In this document: positions 1 through 8,889 of the stretch, piece after piece
Numbering within the stretch: the first letter of the stretch is position 1
How the letters are laid out: each line of letters starts with the position of its first letter
Assembly: GCA_910577685.1 (NCBI GenBank)
Contig: CAJTOH010000021.1
Location: 1 to 64,000, forward strand
Source: an uncultured Dorea sp.
GTDB lineage: Bacteria > Bacillota > Clostridia > Lachnospirales > Lachnospiraceae
Reading direction: 5' to 3'
Length of the DNA stretch: 64,000 bases
Notes under the pieces: model-generated
What the model was told of the DNA's origin: nothing
What the model saw: the letters and a program-made list of their open reading frames with translations, nothing else
Database searches by the model: none
Translations under genes and position numbers: made by a program

Positions 1-67
1 TCTGAAAATCCATTCTGCGTCATTTGTCTGAAAGTAAATGTGTCGTCACACTAGTCCGGGAGAGTAC

Positions 68-96
68 GGGGCATCGAATCGTTTATTCGATGCCCC
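68..96. repeat. Perfect 12-bp inverted repeat hairpin
   Basis: The arms GGGGCATCGAAT (68-79) and ATTCGATGCCCC (85-96) are perfect complements around the 5-nt loop CGTTT. No T-run follows on either strand, so a canonical intrinsic terminator is not shown. It may be the 3' hairpin of a gene lying left of the window. The rest of 1-214 shows no gene. Confidence 0.6.
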
Positions 97-141
97 GCCG
101 CTGCGTCTGCGCAAGGTTTCGAGAATCCGGCAAAATCCGGT

Positions 142-170
142 GTATATTCTTTTATACCCCTGTCAATACT
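142..170 (+). promoter_or_regulatory. Possible SigG-type forespore promoter of the spore protein gene
   Basis: GTATA (142-146) and CAATACT (164-170) lie 17 nt apart and resemble the forespore sigma-G pattern loosely (one extra base in the -10 element). The downstream gene encodes a spore protein, which makes the reading attractive, but the match is weak and is an inference. Confidence 0.25.
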
Positions 171-214
171 GATTAAGAGATTACTTAACTTAATGACAGG
201 AAAGGGGTATAGCT

Positions 215-409
215 ATGACAGCTAAGAAGAATAAGCCGATCAAATTAGACGAATTGACGCAGGAGGAAAAATTAAAATACGAAATCGCTGAGGAATTAGG
301 GCTTCTTGACAGAGTGATGAAGGACGGGTGGAAATCTCTCTCATCGAAAGAGACCGGCAGGATTGGCGGTCTTATGACGAAGAAGAAAAAGGCGATGAAT
401 AACGATTGA
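215..409 (+). CDS. Small acid-soluble spore protein, alpha/beta-type family
   Basis: This 64-residue, lysine-rich protein has the family core EELGLLDRVMKDGWKSLSSK followed by ETGRIGGLM, which matches alpha/beta-type SASPs of clostridia. Members coat forespore DNA, protect it from UV and chemical damage, and are degraded at germination at a conserved Glu-containing site. The length is normal for the family. The ATG at 215 follows a purine-rich AGGAAAGGGG ribosome site. It is monocistronic, with a weak sigma-G-like promoter upstream, and its presence indicates an endospore former. Which SASP paralogue this is cannot be decided here. Confidence 0.85.
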   Translation: MTAKKNKPIKLDELTQEEKLKYEIAEELGLLDRVMKDGWKSLSSKETGRIGGLMTKKKKAMNND

Positions 410-467
410 CGAAAAAGTAACAAAAATATTAAATATATTAATTAGTGTGAACATTTAACGATAAAGG

Positions 468-496
468 TTGAAAAGAAAAGATCCATTTGCTATAAT
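468..496 (+). promoter_or_regulatory. Vegetative-type promoter for the WecG/TagA gene
   Basis: TTGAAA (468-473), a 17-nt spacer and TATAAT (491-496) form a near-consensus sigma-A promoter 36 bp ahead of the ATG at 532. Confidence 0.7.
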
Positions 497-531
497 CGAA
501 AAACTGGTAATAATCATTGACAGGTGAGAAT

Positions 532-1203
532 ATGGACAGTAAGATTAGCGTTTTGGATATTAATATCGATAATTGTTCAGCGAAAGAAGCTATGAAGAAG
601 ACCGTGGAATATATGGGAACAGATCCGGTGAACATTGTGGAGATGGCGACGGTAAACGGCTTGATGCAGATGGACGACATGGGGCAGCTCAAAGAAGACG
701 TCTGCAGGTTTGACATGGTTCTTGCCGGGGATAAGACGATTCTGGAAGCGGCGGATATTACGGACAGGAAGTACCTTCAGGAGACGGAAGGACGTGTATT
801 TCTGCGGATGTTTATGAGATATCTGCATAAGAACCACAAAAGGATCTATCTTCTGGTAGAGTCCGAGGAGGAAGGTCAGAAGTTTTTTGACTATCTGCAG
901 AAGAATTATTACGGCCTGCAGGTGGTTGGGCTTGCGAAGGTATCTGCCCAGAATCGGGCGGACGACATGCTGGTGAACGACATCAACGGCGGGGACGTGG
1001 ACTGTATTCTTGCTGCGCTCGGCTCCCCTCTTCAGGAAGAGTTCATTGTGAAGAACAGAAGCCTTCTGGACGTTCGTTTGTGGCTTGGTCTGGGGAAAGA
1101 ATACCTTCCTGTGGGCAGAACCGGGATCGGACAGTGCAGGCTTGCGCGATTTTTTGTAAAGCATATATTCAAAAAAGAGATTGAAAAGAGTAAACGCCGA
1201 TAA
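532..1203 (+). CDS. WecG/TagA/CpsF family glycosyltransferase (GT26)
   Basis: The 223-residue protein has the GT26 pattern: an ATVNGLMQ segment near residue 44, an AGDKTIL segment near residue 74, and a C-terminal LAALGSPLQEEFI block that corresponds to the GxPxQE motif of the family. Members transfer ManNAc or ManNAcA to lipid-linked GlcNAc in teichoic acid or exopolysaccharide synthesis at the inner membrane face. The ATG at 532 is preferred over an in-frame TTG at 517 because AGGTGA sits just upstream. The cluster lacks other teichoic acid genes, so its acceptor is unknown. The very basic C-terminus fits membrane association. It ends at a strong terminator. Confidence 0.8.
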   Translation: MDSKISVLDINIDNCSAKEAMKKTVEYMGTDPVNIVEMATVNGLMQMDDMGQLKEDVCRFDMVLAGDKTILEAADITDRKYLQETEGRVFLRMFMRYLHKNHKRIYLLVESEEEGQKFFDYLQKNYYGLQVVGLAKVSAQNRADDMLVNDINGGDVDCILAALGSPLQEEFIVKNRSLLDVRLWLGLGKEYLPVGRTGIGQCRLARFFVKHIFKKEIEKSKRR

Positions 1204-1254
1204 CTTTTCGTCACTATGTACATGACTATAAATCAAAAGAATTTCTTAAATCTT

Positions 1255-1297
1255 GAGGAAATCAACAAAAATGTATGATTTCCTCTTTATTTTTTTG
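1255..1297 (+). terminator. Intrinsic terminator after the GT26 gene
   Basis: A 10-bp stem GAGGAAATCA/TGATTTCCTC (1255-1264 and 1276-1285) is followed by a T-rich tract. Confidence 0.85.
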
Positions 1298-1399
1298 TCT
1301 AAATATATTAATATAGACTCTAGTGATATGCATTTTAACCAGATACGCCCTTTTTTTGTTGTGAATTATGCATATTGAAATGAGGGGAGGATATAGAAT

Positions 1400-2488
1400 A
1401 TGATATCTAATCAAATACTTCAAAATACGATTGAAGGCTTGAAAGGAATTACTAGGATTGATTTCTGCGTCATGGATACGGACGGCAAATCTCTCGCGAC
1501 AACATTCACAGAGCAGCGCAATTATGAGGAAGAGGTGGTCGCATTTGTTGAATCCCCGGCAGACAGTCAGGTCGTACAGGGGAATCAGTTTTTTAAGATT
1601 TTCGATGAACACCAGTTAGAGTATATACTCCTCGCCAACGGGGGCAGTGACGATGTATATATGGTAGGTAAGATTGTAACATTCCAGATTCAGAACCTGC
1701 TGATTGCATATAAGGAGCGGTTTGACAAGGATAATTTTATCAAGAATCTGCTGCTTGATAACCTTTTGTTAGTGGATATTTACAACCGCGCCAAAAAATT
1801 ACATATTGACACTGAGGTCAGACGTGTTATTTTTATTATTGAGACAAAACATGAAAAGGACAGCAATGCCCTCGACAATGTACGCAATCTTCTGGGGAAC
1901 CGCGCAAAGGACTTTGTGACGGCGGTTGACGAGAAGAATATTATTGTTGTGAAGGAGTTAGAACCCGGCGATGGACATGCAGAGTTAGAGAAGACTGCGC
2001 AGAGCCTGTATACGCTTCTTTTAGAAGATGGGGAAGAGGGGGTTCTGATTGCATACGGAACTATTGTGAACGACATCAAGGAGGTTTCGAAGTCCTATAA
2101 GGAGGCTAAGCTTGCGCTGGACGTGGGTAAGATATTCTTCGGGGACAGAAGCGTAATTGCGTACAGTACATTGGGGATAGGGCGCTTGATCTATCAGCTT
2201 CCGATCCCGCTGTGCAAGATGTTCATACGTGAGATTTTTGAGGGGAAATCACCGGATGATTTCGATGAAGAGACGTTGACGACGATTAACAAATTCTTTG
2301 AGAATAATCTGAACGTATCGGAGACATCCAGACAATTATATATCCATCGGAACACGCTGGTGTACCGGCTCGATAAGCTGCAGAAGAGTACCGGGCTGGA
2401 TCTGCGTGTGTTTGAAGACGCCATTACTTTTAAGATTGCCCTTATGGTTGTCAGATATATGAAATATATGGAATCAATGGAGTATTAA
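1400..2488 (+). CDS. PucR/CdaR-type transcriptional regulator
   Basis: The 362-residue protein ends in a PucR-type helix-turn-helix (about residues 295-345) with the hallmark IHRNTLVYRLDKL. The central part resembles the GGDEF-like domain of CdaR regulators, and the N-terminal third is a putative sensory domain. Family members activate sugar-diacid, purine or amino acid genes. Here it lies 16 bp before ftsE in the same orientation, so it may be co-transcribed with the division genes. Its ligand cannot be read from sequence. The ATG at 1400 follows GGGGAGG. I see no strong promoter between the upstream terminator and this start. Confidence 0.75.
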   Translation: MISNQILQNTIEGLKGITRIDFCVMDTDGKSLATTFTEQRNYEEEVVAFVESPADSQVVQGNQFFKIFDEHQLEYILLANGGSDDVYMVGKIVTFQIQNLLIAYKERFDKDNFIKNLLLDNLLLVDIYNRAKKLHIDTEVRRVIFIIETKHEKDSNALDNVRNLLGNRAKDFVTAVDEKNIIVVKELEPGDGHAELEKTAQSLYTLLLEDGEEGVLIAYGTIVNDIKEVSKSYKEAKLALDVGKIFFGDRSVIAYSTLGIGRLIYQLPIPLCKMFIREIFEGKSPDDFDEETLTTINKFFENNLNVSETSRQLYIHRNTLVYRLDKLQKSTGLDLRVFEDAITFKIALMVVRYMKYMESMEY

Positions 2489-2504
2489 TCACCAGGAGGA
2501 AAGT

Positions 2505-3191
2505 ATGATTGAATTAAGAGAAGTAACGAAAGAATACTCAAAAGGGGTTGCCGCCCTTAACGGCGTGAATCTTAAGGTGGAGCAGGGCGAATTCGTGTTT
2601 ATTGTAGGGGACAGCGGTTCCGGAAAGTCTACGCTGATCCGTCTCATTATGAAGGAACTTGCCCCCACATCCGGAACAATTATCGTTAACGGACAGAACC
2701 TGAACCGCATGAAGCGCCGGAAGATCCCTATGTATCGCAGGGGGATCGGGGTTGTGTTCCAAGATTTCCGGCTGTTGAAAGACAGGAACATCTATGATAA
2801 TATTGCATTTGCACAGCGGGTTACGGAGACGCCGACCAGGATCATTAAAAAGAAAGTTCCGGCGGCGCTGTCTCTGGTGGGACTTGCACAGAAGTATAAG
2901 TCGTTTCCGAAGGAATTGTCGGGAGGAGAACAGCAGAGGGTAGCGATCGCCCGGGCAATCGTGAACGAGCCGGCGCTTCTTCTGGCGGATGAGCCGACCG
3001 GTAACTTGGATCCGACGAATTCATGGGAGATTATGAAGCTTTTAGAGGAGGCGAACGACAGAGGGACGACAGTGCTGGTTGTTACACATAACCAGGAGAT
3101 TGTGAACGCAATGAAGAAGCGGGTTGTTACAATGAAAAAGGGAGTCATTGTAAGCGACGAGAAAAAAGGTGGGTATAAAAATGAGAATTAG
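2505..3191 (+). CDS. ftsE: Cell division ATP-binding protein FtsE
   Basis: This ABC ATPase of 228 residues shows Walker A GDSGSGKST (residues 35-43), the signature LSGGEQQR near residue 139, Walker B LLLADEPTGNLD near residue 160 and a switch His in VVTHN. The length is typical for FtsE. FtsE pairs with FtsX at the septum and drives conformational activation of a peptidoglycan hydrolase. It overlaps ftsX by 11 bp, which implies translational coupling. The ribosome site AGGAGGAAAG precedes the ATG at 2505. Confidence 0.95.
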   Translation: MIELREVTKEYSKGVAALNGVNLKVEQGEFVFIVGDSGSGKSTLIRLIMKELAPTSGTIIVNGQNLNRMKRRKIPMYRRGIGVVFQDFRLLKDRNIYDNIAFAQRVTETPTRIIKKKVPAALSLVGLAQKYKSFPKELSGGEQQRVAIARAIVNEPALLLADEPTGNLDPTNSWEIMKLLEEANDRGTTVLVVTHNQEIVNAMKKRVVTMKKGVIVSDEKKGGYKNEN

Positions 3192-4089
3192 TACATTCGG
3201 ATATTCAATGAAACAAGGGGTCAAGAACATAGGAAGAAACAAGATGTTTTCTATGGCGTCCATAGCGACAATGTCGGCATGTATCTTCCTGTTCGGACTG
3301 TTTTTTTCTATCGTAGTGAACTTTAATTATATTGTCAAGAAGGCAGAGGAGGGCGTGGCGATCACCGTATTCTTCCATGAGGAGACGACGCAGGCGGCAA
3401 AAGACAGGATTGGGGAGCAGTTAAGGGACGCGGAAGGAGTCCTTGAAGTGAATTATGTCAGCGCTGAGAAAGCATGGGAGACATTCAAGGACGACTATTT
3501 CAAAGAATCCGTGGATCTTGCGGATGGATTTAAGTCTGATAACCCTCTTGGGAATTCGGATAACTTTGAAGTATATATGGCGGACGTATCAAAGCAGAAA
3601 GACGTGGTGGAATTCGCAAAGAGCCTTGAGGGAGTACGGAAGGTGAATAAGTCGGACATTGTTGCCAAGACGCTGACCAGCGTGAATAAGCTGGTAGGAT
3701 ACGTTTCCGTTACGATCATCGCGATTCTGCTTGCCGTATCCGTGTTCCTGATCAGCAATACGGTTACGATGGGTATTACGGTAAGGCGCGAGGAGATTGC
3801 CATTATGAAATACATCGGGGCGAAGGACGGATTCGTAAGGGCGCCTTTCGTTATAGAAGGTCTTCTGATCGGTGTGGTCGGTGCCGTGATTCCTCTGGTG
3901 ATGTTATATTTTATGTACGATAAAGCGGTTACATATATCATGACAAAATTCAGCCTCCTGAACAATATCGTAGATTTCCTTCCGGTATTCGACGTCTATA
4001 AGACTTTGCTGCCGGTAGGTATCGGGCTCGGAGTCGGAATTGGTTTTGTAGGAAGTTTCTTCACGATCCGCAAGCATTTGAAAGTATAA
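3181..4089 (+). CDS. ftsX: Cell division permease-like protein FtsX
   Basis: The 302-residue membrane protein has one N-terminal transmembrane segment (about 20-45), an extracytoplasmic domain (about 46-165), and three further segments in the C-terminal half. This is the FtsX topology, with the FtsX/MacB-type domain around the motif VTMGITVRREEIAIMKYIGA. FtsX transmits the FtsE ATPase cycle across the membrane to a wall hydrolase activator. The ATG at 3181 was chosen because AAAGGTGGG lies at proper spacing; a GTG at 3169 falls inside that ribosome site. The gene downstream encodes a plausible hydrolase partner. Confidence 0.95.
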   Translation: MRISTFGYSMKQGVKNIGRNKMFSMASIATMSACIFLFGLFFSIVVNFNYIVKKAEEGVAITVFFHEETTQAAKDRIGEQLRDAEGVLEVNYVSAEKAWETFKDDYFKESVDLADGFKSDNPLGNSDNFEVYMADVSKQKDVVEFAKSLEGVRKVNKSDIVAKTLTSVNKLVGYVSVTIIAILLAVSVFLISNTVTMGITVRREEIAIMKYIGAKDGFVRAPFVIEGLLIGVVGAVIPLVMLYFMYDKAVTYIMTKFSLLNNIVDFLPVFDVYKTLLPVGIGLGVGIGFVGSFFTIRKHLKV

Positions 4090-4119
4090 GATCATGTATA
4101 AAATATTTGGAGGGGACAT

Positions 4120-5256
4120 ATGATACTTAGAAAGAGAGTCGTCAGTCTTCTGCTGGTATCCGCGCTTTGCCTTTCAATGACGGTAATTGCAGACGCATCA
4201 GAGATCAGCGAGACGGAGAAGAAAGCAAAGGAGCTTGAGAATCAAAAGAAAGAGACGGAAGGGGAGAAGGAGTCTCTTGAGAATCAGTTGAATGAGATTC
4301 TTACGGAGATGGAAGAGACAAAGGCGAAGATTGAGGCGAAGGAGCTTGAGGTTCGCGAGAAGGAAGAAGAGCTGGTTCAGGCTAAGATTGATGAGAACGA
4401 TCAATATCAAAGCATGAAGAAGAGAATTAAGTACATGTATGAGAACGGGAATTCTCAGTTTATCGAGATTCTGTGCGAGTCGAAGAGTATAGGGGAATTC
4501 CTGAACAACGCGGAGTACATTACAACGATTTCCGAATATGACAGGGATATGCTGACGGAGTTTCAGCATATTGTAGAGGCGGTTACTCAGCAGGAGGAGA
4601 TGCTCAAAGCAGAGTACGCGGAACTGGAAAGCATGCAGGACAGCCTGATTGCAAAGCAGAACGAGTTGAACGAGCTGTTGGCAGGCAAGGAAGAAGAACT
4701 TAAGAAGATCAGCGCAGATCTGGGAGCGACGAAGGAAAAGCTTGAGCAGTTAAAAAAGGCGGCGGCAGAGGCTGCGCGTAAGAAGGAAGAGCAGGAGAGG
4801 CTTGCGAAGGCTCAGGCACAGGCTAATGCCGGCGGCGGGGGAGCGGGAGCTCCCGTGGTATCGGGAAACGGAACGTTTACGCATCCATGTCCCGGATATT
4901 CCCGGATTTCCAGTGAGTTTGGCTGGCGGGAGGCGCCGATTGCGGGCGCGGGCAATAACCATAAAGGCATGGATTTAGCGGCTCCTACGGGTACGCCGAT
5001 CTACGCGGCGGCAGGGGGGACGGTTACGACCGCCAGATACAGCAGCAGCGCAGGGAATTGGGTAGTAATTAACCATGGCAACGGACTGCAGACTTATTAT
5101 ATGCATGCCAGCGCGCTGTATGTATCGGAAGGGCAGACGGTAAGTAAAGGCCAGAATATCGCGGCGGTAGGTTCTACGGGACAGTCCACGGGGCCGCATC
5201 TGCATTTTCAGGTTATGCAGAACGGATCGCCTGTGAATCCGCGTAATTATCTATAG
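4120..5256 (+). CDS. Secreted coiled-coil M23 endopeptidase (EnvC/NlpD-like partner of FtsEX)
   Basis: The 378-residue protein has a signal peptide (residues 1-26), a long charged coiled coil (about 27-230), a Gly/Ala linker, and a C-terminal LytM/M23 domain. The zinc-binding pattern looks intact: NNHKGMD supplies the first His and Asp, and GPHLHF supplies the HxH, so the domain may be catalytic rather than a degenerate EnvC type. It acts outside the membrane on peptidoglycan cross-links. Its place 30 bp after ftsX parallels the FtsX-EnvC and FtsX-PcsB pairings known elsewhere, so regulation by FtsEX is the best inference. Confidence 0.9.
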   Translation: MILRKRVVSLLLVSALCLSMTVIADASEISETEKKAKELENQKKETEGEKESLENQLNEILTEMEETKAKIEAKELEVREKEEELVQAKIDENDQYQSMKKRIKYMYENGNSQFIEILCESKSIGEFLNNAEYITTISEYDRDMLTEFQHIVEAVTQQEEMLKAEYAELESMQDSLIAKQNELNELLAGKEEELKKISADLGATKEKLEQLKKAAAEAARKKEEQERLAKAQAQANAGGGGAGAPVVSGNGTFTHPCPGYSRISSEFGWREAPIAGAGNNHKGMDLAAPTGTPIYAAAGGTVTTARYSSSAGNWVVINHGNGLQTYYMHASALYVSEGQTVSKGQNIAAVGSTGQSTGPHLHFQVMQNGSPVNPRNYL

Positions 5257-5302
5257 GAATTTCTGGTTCGATATGTTTCATATGAATAAAGGTTGAGGTC
5301 AG

Positions 5303-6475
5303 ATGAAGAATAAAAAAAGTTTTATACAAGGGGCGCTTTGCGGCGCCCTTGCTATATTATCGGTTGTGGGGCTTATGTCCTGCGGAATGAAGGCGTACAG
5401 CCGGGAGAATGTTTCTGGTAACGACACCTCCGGCAAGCTCGGGACGCTGCGTAAATTGATCGACGAGACGTTCCTTGGGGAGGTGGAGGAGGAAGAGCTG
5501 AGAGAAGGCATTTATAAGGGTTTTATCAGCGGACTCGACGATCCATATTCCGTGTACTATGATGAAGACGAGACAAGGACGTTGATTGAAACTACGGAAG
5601 GCGAGTATGATGGAATCGGCGCCGTTCTGAGTCAGGATATTGATACGGGGATCGTGACGCTGATACGGATCTACGAAGGGTCGCCCGCAATGGAGGCGGG
5701 CCTTAAGGACAATGATATCCTGTATAAGGTTGAGGATCTGGAGGTAACGGGGGAAGATCTCTCGGAGGTTGTGTCCCATATCAAAGGCGAGAAGGGGACG
5801 GAGGTTAATCTGACCGTATACAGGGGGAAGAATCATGAAGAGATTACGGTTACGGCTGTGAGGAACAGGATTCAGGCGCAGACGGTATCCCACCGGATGA
5901 TGGACGGCGGTATCGGGTATATAGCCGTATCCGAGTTTGACCTTGTGACCTATGACCAGTATAAACAGGCGTTGGAAGACCTTGAGAGTCAGGGAATGAA
6001 AGGACTGATAGTAGATCTTCGGAATAATCCGGGCGGGAACCTGACAACGGTGTGCGATATGGTGGATCTGATGCTTCCCGAAGGATTGATCGTTTATACT
6101 AAGGATAAGTCCGGGAAGAAGGAAGAGATCTCCTCGGACGACGCGCATCAGTTCAATCTTCCCTTGGCGGTGCTGGTGAATGGAAACAGCGCCAGCGCGT
6201 CTGAGATCTATGCGGGTGCAATTCAGGATCACGGAACCGGTACAATTGTCGGTACTCAGTCCTATGGTAAGGGACTTGTGCAGCAGATTTTTGATCTGAA
6301 GGACGGAACCAGCGTAAAATTAACGATTGCCGAATATTTTACACCGAATGGGAGAAATATACATGGTAAGGGAATTACGCCGGACGTAGAGGTTGAGTAC
6401 GAGGAGAATGAAGAGGATCCCGAGGCGGATAACCAGCTTGAGAAGGCTGTGGAAGTTCTGAGGGAGAAGATGTAA
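5303..6475 (+). CDS. S41 family C-terminal processing protease with PDZ domain
   Basis: The 390-residue protein starts with a hydrophobic export signal and a possible lipobox LMSC near residue 27. A PDZ domain follows (about 95-185), then an S41 protease domain with the Ser-containing NSASASE segment (residues 295-301) and a Lys in SYGKG (K323), the expected Ser-Lys dyad. Such enzymes trim exported or wall-associated proteins and often act in sporulation signalling or control of wall hydrolases. The gene follows the M23 gene by 47 bp, which suggests that it may process members of the same division machinery. It ends at a strong terminator. Confidence 0.9.
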   Translation: MKNKKSFIQGALCGALAILSVVGLMSCGMKAYSRENVSGNDTSGKLGTLRKLIDETFLGEVEEEELREGIYKGFISGLDDPYSVYYDEDETRTLIETTEGEYDGIGAVLSQDIDTGIVTLIRIYEGSPAMEAGLKDNDILYKVEDLEVTGEDLSEVVSHIKGEKGTEVNLTVYRGKNHEEITVTAVRNRIQAQTVSHRMMDGGIGYIAVSEFDLVTYDQYKQALEDLESQGMKGLIVDLRNNPGGNLTTVCDMVDLMLPEGLIVYTKDKSGKKEEISSDDAHQFNLPLAVLVNGNSASASEIYAGAIQDHGTGTIVGTQSYGKGLVQQIFDLKDGTSVKLTIAEYFTPNGRNIHGKGITPDVEVEYEENEEDPEADNQLEKAVEVLREKM

Positions 6476-6490
6476 GAATGTAAGATCTGC

Positions 6491-6519
6491 AGGGAATGTT
6501 TTTTAGCATTCCCTTTTTT
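6491..6519 (+). terminator. Intrinsic terminator of the division/wall block
   Basis: Arms AGGGAATG (6491-6498) and CATTCCCT (6507-6514) are followed by six T residues. The T-run overlaps the -35 of the next promoter. Confidence 0.85.
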
Positions 6520-6547
6520 GATACTGTGTGATAAAATAAGATACAAT
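6518..6547 (+). promoter_or_regulatory. Promoter of the pyrC operon
   Basis: TTGATA (6518-6523), an 18-nt spacer and TACAAT (6542-6547) make a good sigma-A promoter 67 bp before pyrC. I see no PyrR-type antiterminator or anti-antiterminator leader in the short 5' region. Confidence 0.6.
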
Positions 6548-6613
6548 ATATTGAATCTAGGAACCTTAAGTAATCTCCGGATAGTTCCCGGTTTTAAGAA
6601 AGGAAAAGAGTAT

Positions 6614-7897
6614 ATGACGATTTTAATCCAGAATGGCCATGTGGTGGATCCGCTTACCCAAACAGACGGATGCTGCGACGTACTGATTGAAGATGGCAGA
6701 ATCAAAAAGGTAGCGGAGAATATCGACGCAGCTGCAGAACGAATTATCAACGCCGAGGGTTGTTATGTTCTGCCGGGACTGATTGATCTGCACGTGCATT
6801 TTAGGGATCCAGGGCTGGAATACAAGGAGACGCTGGCGACAGGAGGGAGGGCGGCGGTAAAGGGCGGCGTGACGACCGTGTGCGCCATGCCCAATACGAA
6901 GCCTGTGATTGACAGCAAGGAGAAGGTTGCCGGGGTGCATGAGAGGGCAAAAGGGGAATCCCTTACGCACGTAATCCAGTTAGGCGCGGTCACAAAAGGA
7001 CAAAAAGGCGAAGAGCTGGCCGATATAAAAGGAATGGCCGGGGCAGGATGCCATGCGATCAGCGAAGACGGCAAATCCGTGATGAATTCTTCGCTGTACA
7101 GGCAGGGGATGAAGATTGCCGAAGAGTGCGGGATTGCGGTGTTTGCCCATTGCGAGGACCAGACGCTGGTGGAGAACGGGGTCATGAACGCGGACCAAAA
7201 CGCAGAAAGGCTTGGGCTGAAGGGAATTACGAATTCGGTGGAGGACGTTATCGCAGCGCGGGACATACTGCTTGCGAAGGAGACAAAAGTACGGCTTCAT
7301 CTCTGCCACTGTTCGACGGCGGACAGTGTGAAGATGGTTCGTATGGCGAAGGAGGAGGGGCTTTCGGTTACGGCGGAGGTATGTCCGCATCACTTTATTT
7401 TAAGCTCGGACGATATCAGGGAAGACGACGGCAATTATAAGATGAACCCGCCGCTTCGCAGCAAGGCGGATGTGGAGGCGCTGCGTCAGGGGCTGAAAGA
7501 CGGGATAATGGACGTGATTGCTACGGATCACGCGCCTCATGCCAGAGAAGAAAAGGACAAGTCTATGGCGGACGCAGTATTCGGCATCGTAGGGCTTGAG
7601 ACCTCCGCGGCGCTTACGTTTACTTCGCTGGTGAAGACAGGGCTTTTGAGCATGATGGATATGGCCGAGAAGATGAGCTTTAATCCGGCGAAGATTCTGG
7701 GGCTTGACGACAGAGGCAGCGTGTCGGAGGGAAAGAGGGCGGATATTGCCATATTCGACCCGTCAAGGACCTATAGGATAGATAAGAATACATTTGCCTC
7801 GAAGGGAAAGAATACTCCGTTTGACGGATTTGAAGCGACGGGCGAAGTAGTATGTACGCTGGTAGACGGCAAGGTAGTATATGATACGTTTTGTTAG
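6614..7897 (+). CDS. pyrC: Dihydroorotase
   Basis: The 427-residue amidohydrolase has the metal-binding HVHFRDPG (His60 and His62), a Lys-containing central region, and the late Asp in ATDHAPH, which are marks of type I dihydroorotase. It closes N-carbamoyl-aspartate to dihydroorotate, the third step of de novo UMP synthesis. The length is normal for the family. The start at 6614 is set by AGGAAAAGAG just upstream; an in-frame ATG at 6518 lies in the terminator T-run and promoter and is rejected. It is the first gene of a four-gene pyr cluster. Confidence 0.95.
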   Translation: MTILIQNGHVVDPLTQTDGCCDVLIEDGRIKKVAENIDAAAERIINAEGCYVLPGLIDLHVHFRDPGLEYKETLATGGRAAVKGGVTTVCAMPNTKPVIDSKEKVAGVHERAKGESLTHVIQLGAVTKGQKGEELADIKGMAGAGCHAISEDGKSVMNSSLYRQGMKIAEECGIAVFAHCEDQTLVENGVMNADQNAERLGLKGITNSVEDVIAARDILLAKETKVRLHLCHCSTADSVKMVRMAKEEGLSVTAEVCPHHFILSSDDIREDDGNYKMNPPLRSKADVEALRQGLKDGIMDVIATDHAPHAREEKDKSMADAVFGIVGLETSAALTFTSLVKTGLLSMMDMAEKMSFNPAKILGLDDRGSVSEGKRADIAIFDPSRTYRIDKNTFASKGKNTPFDGFEATGEVVCTLVDGKVVYDTFC

Positions 7898-7922
7898 ATG
7901 CAGATAAAAGGAGAAGAGGGAC

Positions 7923-8849
7923 ATGATTAATAAGTTAGTAGAAAATATCAAGAAAAAAGGAGCGCCGATTGTAGTGGGGCTGGACCCGATGTTAGACTAT
8001 GTGCCGAGTCAGGTAAAGAATAAGGTGTTTCAGGAATTTGGCGAGACCCTTGAAGGGGCGGCGGAAGCGATCTGGCAGTTTAATAAGGCCATTGTAGATC
8101 AGACCTGGGATCTGATTCCCGCGGTGAAGCCCCAGATCGCCATGTATGAGCAGTTCGGGATTCCGGGGCTTGCGGTGTTCAAGAAGACGGTGGATTACTG
8201 TAAGGAGAAAGGTCTGGTTGTGATCGGGGATATTAAGCGGGGAGATATCGGTTCCACCTCGGCGGCATATGCGGTGGGGCATCTCGGACAGGTTCAGGTA
8301 GGAAGCAAGTCTTACAGGCCTTTTGACGAGGATTTTGTAACCGTCAACCCGTATCTGGGATCCGACGGAGTGAATCCGTTCTTGGAGGTATGCAGGGAGG
8401 AGAAGAAAGGCGTCTTTGTGCTTGTGAAGACCTCTAACCCTTCCAGCGGAGAGTTCCAGGATCGCCTTGTGGATGGAAAGCCGCTGTGCGAACTGGTGGG
8501 CGAGAAGGTCGCCGCCTGGGGAGAGGAGCTGATGGGAGACGAATACAGTTATGTGGGCGCTGTTGTGGGCGCTACCTATCCGGAGATGGGAAAGATTCTC
8601 AGGAAGGTTATGCCGAAGGCTTATATCCTTGTACCGGCATACGGCGCGCAGGGCGGAAAAGGCAAAGATCTGGCGCACTTCTTTAATGAGGACGGACTGG
8701 GCGCTGTTGTGAATTCATCCCGCGGAATTATCGTGGCATACAAACAGGAGAAGTATGCGAAGTACGGAGAGGAAGCTTTTGCGGAGGCGTCGCGGGCGGC
8801 AGTGGAGGATATGATTGCAGATATCAGGGGCGCGCTCCACTTGCGTTAG
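7923..8849 (+). CDS. pyrF: Orotidine 5'-phosphate decarboxylase, PyrF type 2
   Basis: The protein is 308 residues, matching the longer type 2 PyrF group rather than the roughly 230-residue type 1 enzymes. It starts with PIVVGLDPML and carries the catalytic DxKxxD in VIGDIKRGDIGSTSAAYA. It converts OMP to UMP, the last step of the pathway, in the cytosol. It follows pyrC by 25 bp with an AGGAGAAGAGGG-type ribosome site. Its partner pyrE is not in the window. Confidence 0.95.
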   Translation: MINKLVENIKKKGAPIVVGLDPMLDYVPSQVKNKVFQEFGETLEGAAEAIWQFNKAIVDQTWDLIPAVKPQIAMYEQFGIPGLAVFKKTVDYCKEKGLVVIGDIKRGDIGSTSAAYAVGHLGQVQVGSKSYRPFDEDFVTVNPYLGSDGVNPFLEVCREEKKGVFVLVKTSNPSSGEFQDRLVDGKPLCELVGEKVAAWGEELMGDEYSYVGAVVGATYPEMGKILRKVMPKAYILVPAYGAQGGKGKDLAHFFNEDGLGAVVNSSRGIIVAYKQEKYAKYGEEAFAEASRAAVEDMIADIRGALHLR

Positions 8850-8889
8850 ACGCTGATATTAAAGGGGATTAGACAAGTAGGAGAAAGAG

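Noticed and set aside
68..96. Terminator call for the leftmost hairpin
   Set aside because: The stem is perfect but no T-run follows on either strand, so it is listed only as a repeat.
577..1236. Long antisense frame opposite the GT26 gene
   Set aside because: It is the shadow of a clear glycosyltransferase frame, has no ribosome site and resembles no protein family.
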